From Spirogloea muscicola (Eukaryota > Streptophyta > Zygnematophyceae > Spirogloeales > Spirogloeaceae), in the NCBI GenBank assembly GCA_009602725.1, contig WELB01000008.1:132329-177888 (forward strand): a stretch of 45,560 nt of DNA. The letters run 5' to 3'. How positions within the stretch are numbered: the first letter of the stretch is position 1; each line of letters starts with the position of its first letter. The position numbers and the translations under genes are program-made. The notes under the pieces were generated by a model. It ran no database searches. It saw nothing but the letters and a program-made list of their open reading frames with translations, and was not told the origin of the DNA. Of this stretch, positions 24,923 through 36,842 are shown in pieces.

Positions 24923-27900
24923 CTATTTGGCACGGAAATCGTGCCGGAAAATGGTCAGGTTTTGTGTGAATTTGTCTCTATTTTTGGACTCCAGCGTCCT
25001 CGCCACGTCCAACATGAGCTTGTCAAAGCACCCGGCCAACCTCTGCTGCTGGTCAGGCGGCTGCATGGATTGGGGCAAGCAGAAGTTCAGTGGCCCGCTG
25101 TCTGGACACGTATCTAGGACGCCCAGCCTGCCAAGGTGCTGGAAGACATTAGATATGGGAGTGAGGACCAACATATATATGCAAGCTCGTACCTGTGTTG
25201 CAAGTATCTGCACTTTTAAGTCGTTGAAGATCTGCACCACAGCCCAGGCAGCCGCAAATGAGACCATCTTCTTGAAAGAAGCTGTGACATGGTCAGATGA
25301 CTGTCTATCTGACACTCTCTCCTCTCACTGGACTTCTTGAAAAACAGATTGCAGAGCAGCAACTGATCACAAACATCTGACATCCGTTACCCCATGTATG
25401 ACTATCTTGACCAGCCCAGTCAAGAGTATACAGTACAGCAGTGCTTCGGTCTAGGTAGAAGTGCTTCACACTCTCCTGAGGACTTAGGCTGGGCATGCTT
25501 AAGAAGCTACAAGTGAAGTAACACAGTTACTAAGAGGGCTGGTCTATTCATTTGTCTTGCAGCCACAGATAGCAAGTCTCATCCACACCTGTTCGCTGAT
25601 TAATATGAGGCTAAGCATTGGTCTGCTCAGGCTCCATTGATTGCCACAGTCCTCAAAAAGAACTATCTCAAACAATGACTTAAGGATCTGCACATCACGC
25701 AACTTTCGACATATAAGCTTGCAAACATGTAGCACACATATTTATAGCTAATGTCTGACTTAGAATGTAACCACCTATGTTGCTTACTCCTGCTCTGAAG
25801 CAATGTCTCACTCAAGCAATGTGGCTAGGGAATTGTGTTGCTTGGTGCCAAGTTCTTATTGCAACATCCAGAGACCGCAAACTGGGCACTCTACCTCTGG
25901 AAAGAGATTTGGACATTCCACCAAATGAGTGGTCATCTTGACTGCAGCTGGGGAGGGTGAAGCTTCTCCTGAAGTCACATTGTTGAAGTAATATGCTGCC
26001 AGGTTGTCAATGGCAGATGCACACTGCAAGTACAGTACAGTGGCAGTCAAGACACTGAACAGACCCGCAAATTTCGAAGTGCCACACAATGATCTCCACA
26101 TGTCTGTACTAAGGCTTGAAGGGTTTCTGTATGAAGCAAACCTGCGAAGAGATGCTAACTTCAAGGCACTTTAGCCCTGTCTCTAACGAGCCAACCACGT
26201 GGGCAAATGTCGAAGTGTCCAGGTTTAAGATGACAGCAGTGTGATTATGACATAGAACCTCCAGAAAAGCGAAGTATGATCTAGCAAGCTGCATGCAGCA
26301 ACAACAAGCATGTGTCAGCTGTTGACAGTTTCACTGCTTGCTTCATTGGGGCTCTTCATGCTCTAATATACCCTATCACATCCTGCAGGATTCCTTGAGA
26401 TAATCAGCAGTAACATGCAAGTGATGAGTCAAGCACGACTGCAATGCATTGGCAACCGGCAAGATGCGAAGTGGTCAAAGGCAGACCTTTCGAAAAGCCA
26501 TGATGTCAGTGAGTGGTATAGAGAGCGTCATTTTTAGCGACACCTCCAGAGCATCGGCAAGGGCACGATCCCCGTACAGCTCAAAAACACCAAAGTTCAC
26601 ATAGTTGCCAGCAAGTGCTGTCAGAGCAGCAGACCAGTGTCTTAAGAACGACAGCAAACAAGTGCCCTTGTGGTGCTTCAACAATGACTGAGGAACTTTG
26701 GCAGGTAAGGCAATTGCTAGTGAGCGCACCTCTTGTGAAAATGCTGAGAGCAATCCAAATGCCCTTGTATTTATATGTGTAGGGGTCTGTTGTCGACGGC
26801 AGTAATAAGACTCTTGTTCCATAGGCAACTATCAACTTGCTTACTTCTCTAAATAACAAGATGCCGTTGGGCGACGACGAGTCAAATGTCAATCTCTGGG
26901 TCTTGTTCATAATAAACTCTGCCATGAACTTCAAGAGTGGCGTCGTAACTTCGGGTGTGTCTGTCCAATGCTCCAGCGATCTTAAGAGGAGAGGTGTATG
27001 TGCAGGGTAGAGCCAGTCAAAAAGGAGCCCATAAGTCCGGCGGCTGCTTACAAGCGCAGGGATAGGAGTCAGTAAAGCGCGCCTCTGCTGTACTTTGTTG
27101 GCGAACTGGATCCTGTATTTGACACAGGATATATTGTCTTCCAGTCTGTCATGTAAAGCCTGCCTCTCCTGATTTTACCAGATGCCTTGAAAATGTTAAG
27201 TGACACAGGATCTACTGTTTTCCAGTCTTTTATTAGACTCAATCTACAGAGTTCCAAGAGGCTAACCAGCAGGCGGCCATCAGTTGTGTGACTGCAACTG
27301 CTTACCTATTGGTTGCCATCGCAATCCCTCGTAAATCTCTCATGAGGCCAATCAGTGCATACTTCACTGCATCTGATCGAAATGCTGTGTCTGGGCTGGC
27401 TTCTAGATTAACAAGCACCTGGCATGCACAAAGGCTCGTGTATAGGCAGATATCAGTAATTGCAGAGCTCCTCAATCATGGAGGGCATGTCCAACTGTGT
27501 GTCAAGAGCCAACATGGCCTGCTGTCCATCTCCACTCACCAGCTGAAATGGGGCAATGAATGCTTTAAATTTGGCAGGGCTATCTTCCATGAAGAGAAGT
27601 CTGCCTAGTGTGAAGTAGAAAGTTGTTCGATTGCTAGAGCTGCTGTACTCGTCCAGAAAGGGAAAATGTTCCCTCTGCCAGATGGCGATGTTGTCAATCA
27701 TTAATTTCATTATCAGACGATTCCCAGTGTGGTCAGCAGCAGTCCAAGTGGGACACAAGTCTGAGCAAGTACATTGGTGAGCTTGCATACTTACACTATG
27801 ATGGCCAAGAATGAAACCAACAGCCTCTAATTTCAGAAGTAACTTCCCACTCATGTACCTGCACATACAAATGCAAAAAGGTAATTGGGGCTTATGTCCC

Positions 27901-30900
27901 ACCTGTCAGGCTTAGTCAGCTCTATCACCAGAAGAGCACTGACCGTCAGGCTGACCAGCCTGCTCAGCATTGCAGCAATGACTCTGGAGACCGCTACTGC
28001 AGAACAGATTAGTTGGAACACTCACCCCCCTGCCAACTCCTGGAAGAGATTAAGAGTCTGCTCAATCACTTCCTCACACTGCATTATGTCAAGAAGAAGA
28101 CAAACGGTTCACAACATTGCAAGTATTCACTGTGCAATACCTCAAGTAGCTGAATGAAGGATAACACCAAACATAGCGATGAGATGACCATGACAAATTT
28201 TGTACAGGTATCAAGCTTGCAGTAGCAATGCTTACCTGGGTATAGCACTTCAAATTCTGTGCAATCTTTCCAACTGTAAGGTTAAGCACCATCAAATGGT
28301 CTTGCAAGCCAAGGAGCTCTGTCAGCCTGGTGTACAGAGCCTGCACGCGATAAGTGATTGTTAGTACTATACTACGAGGCGTCTCCCTCCACTTTTCTGT
28401 GCTGACCAGCAGAGCAAATGCCCATATGCAATTTCGTTGCAGATCTGCCCAGGTGTCTAGATATTCTTTGAGATGGTGGACTCCTTCACAGCGCAGGAAT
28501 CAGAAGTAGTAATACACACCTTGGAGGAGTGCATTGCTTGGTCTCCCACGTAGACACGTCGGAAATTTTGGAAGAACGAGAGAATGGCTAGGTCAAGACG
28601 CTGCTTACTCCGATGATTGTATCGCTGCAGACAGCAATCAACATAAGTTGCTCTTATTTAGTGGCAAGCTATAGCCAGCCAAGAATAGGTAAAACGAAGA
28701 GACTAGCACAAGCTGGCATGAGGTAAACCTGAATATGGCCGCCTGTGTCAGTGACTTGGATCAACTGGAACACACGAGCAGCAAGCTCGCCATCAATAAC
28801 CTCCTGGGACTCCGCACTGGAGACAAGTCGCTATTGCTGTAAGTTATTCACGAAGAGAGATGCCTAGCATGACTTCCTCAAGTAGGTGGAGGAAGATCAC
28901 AGAGGACCACAACTTGATGCAGTAAATCCAAAGTTTGAGTCAATGCTGCCGCTTGGCCCTTCAGAGGCTAGAAACAGCAATAGACCGTCTAGTAGTAAAG
29001 GAATTAACATGTTACCTGCTCGAGCTCAAGCGGCCTCGGATGATAGCTCCAATGATGTGCACTAGCCACGTCAGCTGGCCTTCCATCACTGTGAGCGGAT
29101 TTGCATCCAAACCCTGAGGTACTCTTGCTGCTTCCTGAGGGCATGCACATGACCATCACCCCCCCAACCTTTGGCCCGTCCTTATTGCAGTCAAGCAATT
29201 GAGATTATGTGGGGCTTAGACATATGCTCCAAGAGACACCAATACTTTCAAAGAAGCAAGACAAGATCAGAAAAACTTCATACATATCAAGTCCCCTTAT
29301 AGGATACAGCGGACACAGTTTGACGGAGATGCACCGTCCCGGTACTCACAGTGTACGCTTGAAGGATGGGTTCCAGAAGTGTTATGATGTATTTGCTGGT
29401 CTTCTCGTACTGCACAAGCAGTACCAGCAGCTCCAAAGCTCAAAGAAGAACATTCTACCGTTGATCTCATCTAAGTGGATGGCCCACACCATGTACACAT
29501 TCATCACTGACATGGCCATCTCATGGTCTCTATCTTCAGCCATGGTAGTGGAGACGCTTTACCTGGAACCTACACAAGTACGGCAAGCTGTCCAACTGAT
29601 CTTGTAGCTGCTCTTCATTGTTCAAGGGATCCTCTGTGATATTGTTTTGCAAGACGGCCTGCAGAGTAACCCTTTCTCGTAAGGTGAATGTAGCCACAGA
29701 ATTTGGTCCTGCCTCCCTCTCACTCTCTGTGACTGTGTGTGTAAGTGCTCAACTTGCAAATGCAACCCATGCATAAACAAGCCAGATAAGTACAACTCTG
29801 CCAATAAGAGCGGAAGCCTCGTCATACGCTAACCGAGTAGAGGCCTTGATACTAGAAGTACTGTAAATGAATGAGGATCTAGGTGACGGTACCTGGACAG
29901 AGTCAAGTCTTGATGTAATATAGGCTTCTGTGATTTGAGGGACATAGCTATCCAGGAGGCTTGGAGAGTCACTCTTTAAGTACGGCATGGAAGATACAAG
30001 CCTTGACCACAAGCCAAGCAAGTAGTAGACACTGCCGCTCGCCCACTGGAGAAAGAAGGGGTAGCAAGTCAATGAGATGCCAACAACCTGCCTCTACGCT
30101 TGCTGCCTTTTGAAAGACCAGAATGAGCAGTTGCAGTGTAAGCTAGTCAATGGGATGGCATGTAAGTGCATCCCACAGGGATGCACTTACTGCATACCTG
30201 CCAGGACTGCAAGGACTTGATAGTGAACTCTGCCACCAACCTTATCCAGTCGCCGTAATTCTCCACATTCACCAGCTCGGAGAGCTGCCAGAACTAGTGC
30301 GCATGTTCAGCTAGGCAGCGGCGAACGAGAGTTCATGCATGTGGATGACATGCAACTGTACTTCAGGATGTACGTCATGACATGCATCGGTTGGGGCCAG
30401 ACTGCAAAACCTGATAGTTGGTTTTCAAGCGTCCTAATAATCGGCAGTATTCATGATAGTTTTCGTGCTCAGCTAGGCCTGCATGACAAGTAAGATGGCA
30501 AAGGCTTATGAATGAAGTTGCTCAAGCAAGAACTGGCCCTTGCTATGCTCATCAGATTGGTCACTCTATCATAGTCGTGATTTCACTGTATGTACAAGGC
30601 TGCCAGGAGGGACTGCCATCGAGTTCGTGACAGGAGCTGGCATGTACACCTTGTTGCAGCCTGAGGATCTCCCGAGTGCCGTTCATAAGCTGGGACAAAA
30701 AAGTGTTGCGCTCTGCCTCTCCTGAAAAGAGAGATCTTCGTACTGAAGCTAGCCTTACCAAACATTCTAATGCCTGGAGACTTGTCAACGGCCGGTCAGT
30801 ATCTTGATTTCGTGACGCCTCACAATCCAAATTCATCCTTTTCGGCAGCCAGCTTGCAATTTGTACGTTTGGTACCTGGAGTTGCATGCACATGAGCAAC

Positions 30901-32823
30901 TAACACCTGATCATGTCTCACTTGCTCATATAAAAGTAGCTTGCTCAGCAACGTCTTCTTACCTGGTTTGACAGAGGGGGTTTTGTCACAGCATAGTAGT
31001 CAAAGAATAGTTGCAGTGTGGATGTGTCCTCCCAAACTGACCTCCATGAGGAAGGGATCTGATGAGGTTCCAAGTGCTTCGTTAGCACTTGCCAGCTGTT
31101 GACGTGCCATCCTTGACAACATACACGGTTTATGCAATCAGCTATATCTGAATAGCTCATGTGCTAAGTACAGATATGTCAGGCTACCTTTGAGACAACT
31201 ATGCTATATCTTACAAACCTGGATTGTTCCAAGATCTTCGGAACTCTCATCAAGGGAAGTCCCGACAAAATCGAATGACAAACACTTCAGGGCCAACGCT
31301 ATGGCTTGCTCTCTGAGCTTTTCATCAGCTGCATGTGCAGAAGGACCAATCTGTGGGAATCAGAATGCCTTACAAAGACCACACATGACCAGCAATGCTT
31401 GCACAAGGGCACAGTCGACAGCAGTAATACCGTTCCAGCTGACCTCTTGTCCATCTATTCTCTGGCTTCCAAATCCACATGCCATAAACACCAGGGCACT
31501 GCCTCCTACTTCATTGACAAAGTGACCTCTGCATCGCTTATAGTTGCTTGAGCAATAAATGACGTGGCAGACTGAATCCAGCAGGCTCACCATCACTCTG
31601 CAGCTGCCTTAAGGAGGTCAGTGAAATCTGGAAAGTCTGAAACAGAGCCAGGTCTCGGAAGGAGCAAGCAGTTTTTCGATGATGCGTCAAAGAGCGCCCA
31701 GGGTTGGACTGCCAGAACGAAGTTAGGAGTCAGCTCGGACATCTGACTTCAATAAGACTTCGCTGCAAGGCCACAGGATCAAATCTACCCTCCTTTTGCA
31801 CTCCCACTTAGTCCCTCACTTCATGGCGCATGTGTCACAGCCTTTGCAACTTGCACTGTGACTTTCAGGTCCTTCATGCATGTAGCCATTTCGGTATACA
31901 AGGCCTAGCTGTGTACTTTGTTGGTGCTTGAGGGAGATGAGATAGGCTTGAAGCCAACAGCTCACCTGATTCATTTCAGAGACCAGCTGATTGAGGACTT
32001 TCAGTCCTATGTAGAAGTGTTCTACAGTCGCCTGCAAATGACGATTGTCATGGCAAACTTAGAAGGCAGACCTTATGCTTATCACCAAGATCACAAAAAG
32101 GAGGAAATGAGGAAATGAGTGTTCAGCTTGTTGCGCGGGCGCTGTGCCGTGAGAGGCTCCTACACCTTACACCTCTCCTCGAGTGTACATGCTAGCTGCA
32201 GTCAGCTGCTGCGTCATCCCGCCGAACAGAAGAAGCATACCTGGGTGAGAAACTTCATTGCCTCCTTGACAATGTCTCGGAAGCGGTCGTCGTCGTACCA
32301 ACCCAGCTTCGTGATTCGGCAGAACAGCTGGATGAGGGAGGTTGTGACAAAAGGCTGGAGCTTCGGGCCCTTGTTCGCCAGGTATGAGATGACATAAGTT
32401 CCTGCGAGGGTAGGCGCGCCGTATGACGGGCGTCCTCAACGTGCGGTGCGCACTGTGGAGCTGTCTAACGACGACGGAGCTCCTGTCAAGGTGAGATGGG
32501 AGACGTCGCCGGGGGAGAGGCTCAGGCAATAGATGGCGGCGGCGAGCGGGGCAGCAGAGGCGGCGGTGCTCACGGATGTCGAGGCGCAGCTGGAGCGCCA
32601 GGGCGTGGTCCGTGACCTGCTTCACCAGGCTGGTGCTGGCGAGCAGCTGCGCGTAGGGCGAAGATGAGCTGTCGAGGATGTACTGGCACTGCGCGATGTA
32701 CTCCTGGCTCACCGAGAAGCACTGCAGCGTCTGCTCCGCGTGCGCACGCTCGCCGGGGTCCGACGAATTGTACAGCCGCTCGCAGAGGCCCTCGAGCGCC
32801 GCCAGGCTCTCCATGCGCGCCAT
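24923..32823 (-). CDS. XPO7: Exportin-7 / RanBP16, 27 exons
   Basis: Importin-beta superfamily nuclear export receptor, a HEAT-repeat solenoid that works with RanGTP. Exons from the right: 32823-32574, 32401-32241, 32031-31966, 31708-31591, 31328-31219, 31058-30963, 30773-30650, 30478-30411, 30284-30198, 30045-29893, 29658-29563, 29409-29350, 29134-29016, 28816-28729, 28624-28520, 28340-28236, 28078-28026, 27858-27795, 27674-27540, 27418-27306, 27043-26730, 26617-26487, 26288-26142, 26023-25895, 25687-25589, 25231-25193, 25138-24923. They sum to 1,081 residues without a frame break, close to human XPO7. Family landmarks: LEGLCERLYNSSDPGER, RITKLGWYDDDRF, FDFVGTSLDESSEDLG, RLASVRRSLF, NYHEYCRLLGRLKTNYQ, GLMRDLRGIAMATN, SPNGILLFREVSKLI, NYVNFGVFELYGD, FEDCGNQWSLSRPMLSL and KNRDKFTQNLTIFRHDF. 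The last exon carries about 20 extra residues (after HLGRLG) that relatives lack. An alternative Met lies three codons downstream. Confidence 0.96.
27121..27238. repeat. Small intronic tandem duplication, period about 81 bp
   Basis: GACACAGGAT..TTCCAGTCT occurs at 27121 and again at 27202 with a few differences, inside the exportin-7 intron between the exons ending at 27306 and starting at 27043. Confidence 0.6.
30162..30190. repeat. Perfect 13-bp inverted repeat beside a splice donor
   Basis: Arms 30162-30174 and 30178-30190 are perfectly complementary with a 3-nt loop. On the coding (minus) strand the hairpin begins 7 nt after the donor of the exon ending at 30198, and its first six bases are GTAAGT, a stronger donor than the one used (GTATGC). 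Confidence 0.8.
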
Positions 32824-33100
32824 GGAGAGGCCGCCGGAGCAGCCACCCGGCCGGCTACCGCGATGNGGCGGCGGCGGCATGGGCGCGGAGCCGGAGGCGC
32901 TGGCGGCGGTGCGGCGCCGGCATAATCGTCTGCGGCGCGGCCCGAGGGGCGCGGCAGCCATGACCACGGACCTCACGCGGTGCGAGAGGGCGCCGGGGCC
33001 CACGGCGGGCCCGCTCGTTACTCCGCCGTCTCGAGACGGCGGCGAAGTGTGGTGAAGCACAACCGCGGCATCGTCTCGCCCCCTCTTCTGCAGACGACGC
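32824..33100. promoter_or_regulatory. 5' region of exportin-7
   Basis: GC-rich upstream sequence with GGC runs and one ambiguous base. The coding frame stays open upstream of the chosen Met, so a longer N-terminus cannot be excluded, but family similarity begins at the given start. Confidence 0.4.
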
Positions 33101-34400
33101 AGGAGGCACCGAGCGCGGCTTAGCTTGTTGCTGGGCTAACGAGCGCCGCCGAGCGGCCGTGGAGGCCGCAGGCCAGAAGCACGGGGGGGCGACTCCGAAC
33201 GGGAAAGCCGCTGCCTGCCATTGGAAAGCTTCTCTCTTGGGACCGTAAAAGCCGCTCATGTGACCATTGGAAAAGCAGAAGGCCGGGCCGCGGATCCAGA
33301 AGGTAAAGCGCAGGTACGACGGGGAGAGGCGCGGCCCCGTGGGGAAAGCTGGCGTCGCGGAGCCGGTCGCTCATGGCTGACCCCGCGAGCCGGGTGACAC
33401 GCGGGAGGCCAACTGGCAATCGCTGGCGCCGCCGGGAAGGCCGTCAACTGATGTGTAACCCTCAGCCGACGACGCAGGCGTCGACGAGCCGTCGAGCCGA
33501 GAGCCCGCCAAGCCGTAGGCACGCCGCTCACGGGCTATGCTCTTTCGAACATAGCTCTCTCTTTCGAAGGGTATATTGAGTAACTTCCACAGCGGCCAGT
33601 TGTCCTGCTGCTTAGTTCTCTTATTGGGGGCTTCCCCCTTGAATCGTCTTTTTTCTCTTATGAATGTGAAAGAAAAGTGACCGATGGCTGTGGAAAAGAA
33701 GAAGACTTCTGCCTGTAGTTGCCGACGGCTTTGGAAGGCCAGCCCGAAGCGACTGGACAAGGTCCGGAGGTGCCAGAAAGCGCCAATCCACTCAGCTACG
33801 CAAGTGGCTTCTACTGCCCTGTACAGTTAGCAGCAGCATTCACCGTATTCAATAACCTCTCTTGGGCGGACCTTTCAAAGCTGGGCGAGCTCTAGTAGGT
33901 GGCAGAAGGGCTCCGTTCCTGGCATCTAGTATTCATGCATCGAGTAGTGACCTTTATGTTTTGACCCGTGGTTATTGAGCGGGTCAATCTGCTGTAGGTT
34001 ATGTAGATTTTTAGATGTGCTTGCCTTTGTACCTGGCCATTTGGCCTACATTTCTTTCTAATACACGATCTTTTTCAAAGCAACTGCCTGCTTCTTGGAA
34101 GGCCCTTCTCACGATCAACTGTCAAAGCTCCGGCCGCTTAACGAGGGCTACTAATCTCCTCAGCTATGTGTGCTCCCGTTGAGCGCCTTCATCCTACTTT
34201 ACTTTGTCGCAGATTTGTCATCATTTTGGGCTGGCCTATCTCAGTCACCGTCTTATCTGAGAACTTACTTCCCCCCCACAGCGGCTGATTCATGTCAGCA
34301 GCCGCTCCTCTTCCACTTGGGGCCCAATGCTGCGAATGTCCTGATTCAGCAAAGGCCCGACCAGATATGCATATTCGATCAGCCGAGGCAGGTCGTTTGG
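33100..34400. repeat. Second repeat block related to the 20-24 kb block
   Basis: About 33120-33780 resembles the first block in inverted orientation: the complement of 33735-33775 reads GGACCTTGTCC, then GGGCTGGCC. Direct-orientation elements follow: GGGCTGGCC near 34228, and a segment near 34011 (TTTAGATGTGCTTGCCTTTG) nearly identical to one near 22817. No supported gene lies in the block. Confidence 0.6.
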
Positions 34401-34558
34401 CTTTGGGCTCACTGTACTCTGACTGCCCGACCTACGCTCTGGCTTCAATGCCCATGGTGTAAGATTATTAAATATCTGGACTGAATAAATCTGTACACGT
34501 CAGCTTAGCTCCTGTCCCACAGCAACTTTTCATCATGTGGCGGAGCAAAGCACACCAG

Positions 34559-36268
34559 CTAGAGGACCCACAGGACTCCGCTCAGCGCGCCAATCGTAAG
34601 GCCCAGGACCAGGCAGAGCACCAGCAGAATGGCAGCGCTCTCGGCCTCGTAGGACTTGACGCGCTTGGGGCCGACCATCATCAGCGCTGACGTGAAGAAG
34701 CCATTGGTAAGTCCCAAGCAGGCAGTCAGGACCACAATTGGCACCTCGCCTCGGAGGAGCTGCGGGCCGTGCAGGCACGAGTAAAAGGCCGGGTAGAACA
34801 AGAGCCGCAAGACAGGGCCGCCAACCAGGGCCACGTTACCCTGGACGCGCTCAGCCCATGGCATCACCTTCCCAGCTAGGTCGCAGACATTGAAGAGCGC
34901 GATGAGGAGCACAGGGTACCAGTCCCCCAGCACTTCCGACTTGACGTCCTCAGCAAGGAAGCCTGGGAAGATGGACAAAGTGACAACGTAGACGAGAACC
35001 ATAGCGCCAGCTAGTGGCCACAGCTGTCGCAGCAAGCTGTGATAGATGGGTTGGCGCCCGCCAGATGTCGCCTCCCCCATCCCTGATGAAGTTGCAGTTG
35101 CTTTTTCAGAGCCGTCCTTGCACCAAGGCCCTCCGGGCATGTGTCGGGCCTCCAGACTGTCCTCACTGAGCAGCAGGAGGCTCTCCACTGGTGCGGCTCG
35201 AAGTGCCTGGTAGTAACGGATGACTGGCAGCTGCACAAGGCGGTGGTATCCGACCAGGCAACCAAGGATGAAGGCGCCGCTGACAGCAAAGTAGAGATTG
35301 GCGCTGGCGCGCAGCCCGGCGGTGGTGCTTGGCAGCGCTGCCTTGGTAAGGATTCGCAGGAAGGACACAATGACACCTGCAATGCCCCGAAGCACAGAAC
35401 CAACCTGAATATATCTTCTGTAGCTCAATCTCTTACACAATTAAAATGTCAATAAGTACTTTGCACTAGACCTCACGCCTAAAAAGGAGGTGAGCATGGC
35501 ACGCCTGGTTCTGGCATGACTCGCTTCAGTATCCACTTTGCATCATCAATGTTTCAATGCATTCAATGGATCTCACAAGTGTGACCAGAGAGCTGAGCTG
35601 GACGGATTATGACACACCTGAGGCGCTGGTGCCCCCCACTAGAGCCTGCGTGTAGTGCGCCGGCAGCTCGCCAGCAATGCCGTACAGGCTGCCTTGGACC
35701 ACTGCGTCAGCAACGCCAGTGCCGGCGACTGCCGCCACTGTCACCGACAGCGTGAGTACTGTGCCACGGTTGCCATGCACGAGTGTCGCGTCGAGCAGCG
35801 GGACGACAGCAAGCAGGGCCAGGAACGCCGCGAAGCCGTACACGATGCGGCAACGCGCGGACATACGCCGCCCATACCTGCGCGCCGCTTTCCGGACGGC
35901 ACGACCTCAGTGCCAGCAACAGGCGCAGAGTGGCGGTTGCGGCGGTGCCGGGGGCAGCGGGCTCACAGCATGAAGAGCCAGAGGACGGCGAGGTCGGGGA
36001 GCATGTACGCCACGGCGAAGACGCGGTCGACGTGGGCGCCCGGGTACAGGGCCTCGAAGTAGTCGGCGGCGGTGATAAAGGCGTTCCATGGCAGCAGGAA
36101 GCCCGCGCCGAGCGCGAAGAAGATGGCGTACGCCGCGTGGCGCTCGTCACGCGGCACCGCCTGCGGCTGCGGCGGCGGCGCCGCGGCGTGGCCGTGGCCT
36201 CGGCCTCCGCCGTCGTCCTCCTTGTCGTCCTCCTCCTGCCCGTCGGCCGGCTGACCGCCGTCCTGCAT
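34559..36268 (-). CDS. ENT: Equilibrative nucleoside transporter (SLC29 family)
   Basis: Polytopic membrane carrier for nucleosides. Three exons from the right: 36268-35967, 35877-35616 and 35404-34559, 469 residues. An acidic, Gly- and His-rich N-terminal tail of about 45 residues precedes helix 1 with the family signature AGFLLPWNAFITAADYF. The next parts are HVDRVFAVAYMLPDLAVLWLF, the GIAGELPAHYTQALVGGTSASG segment typical of helices 4-5, a long hydrophilic central loop (about residues 250-300, SEDSLEARH to GGRQPIYHS), and C-terminal helices with TLSIFPGFLAEDV, FNVCDLAGKVMPW, PIVVLTACLGLTNGFFTS and GPKRVKSYEAESA. About eleven hydrophobic segments can be counted. The frame fixes the donor after 35616. 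Proton-coupled or equilibrative mode cannot be told from sequence. Confidence 0.95.
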
Positions 36269-36842
36269 TGCACCGCGCCGCGCCTGAGCCGGCCGACTGG
36301 AGGACAGTAAGCCGGCGGTGCCACGCCGCCTGGGACGCCAACGCCGCCGCCGCCGCCGCCGCCGGCCCCGCCGCGATCAAGACCGCCGCTGCGCCGCCGC
36401 CGCCGCAGACAGACGAGCGCGAACTCCGGAGGCCTCAGGAGGCCTCAGGCGGCAGGCCGCCCGCTAGCGCGGCATCGCCGCTGCCACCGGCGGTGCAGCG
36501 GCCCGGCACAGCCGTTCGCCGACGCCAGGACGCCAGGATGCCTTGGCGGCGCAACCGCTGCCCAGGTCCGGGAAGAGCGCCGCCGCAGCCGCCACGAAAG
36601 CCGGCGGGAAAGCCGGGCACCGGATCCGGGGGGCTCGTGAGGTCCGGCCCCGAGTCAGTGTCTCTCTCAGGCCTCTGGACTCCGACGCCAAGCTAAGCAA
36701 TACCGTGCACGCTGCGCCGCCCGGGATCGCCGCCGCCGCCGCCGCCACCGCCGCCGCCGCCGCCACCGCCACCGCCCTTGGCTCTCGCTGCGAGGNCGCC
36801 GCCACCGCCGCCGCCGCCGCGGGCGGCGGCGCCGCAGCAGGC
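36269..36842. promoter_or_regulatory. Divergent GC-rich region between ENT and PEX12
   Basis: The start codons of the two genes lie 574 bp apart. The region is extremely GC-rich with several (CCG)n runs and one ambiguous base near 36796. A shared promoter is implied by layout only. Confidence 0.45.

Noticed and set aside
31329-31370. XPO7 exon 5 starting at an upstream CAG with ATTGGTCC
   Set aside because: That acceptor is out of phase with exon 4; the acceptor giving 31328 restores frame and family alignment.
32824-33060. Longer N-terminus for exportin-7
   Set aside because: The frame stays open but is Pro/Arg-rich through GC repeats and an ambiguous base; family similarity starts at the Met chosen.
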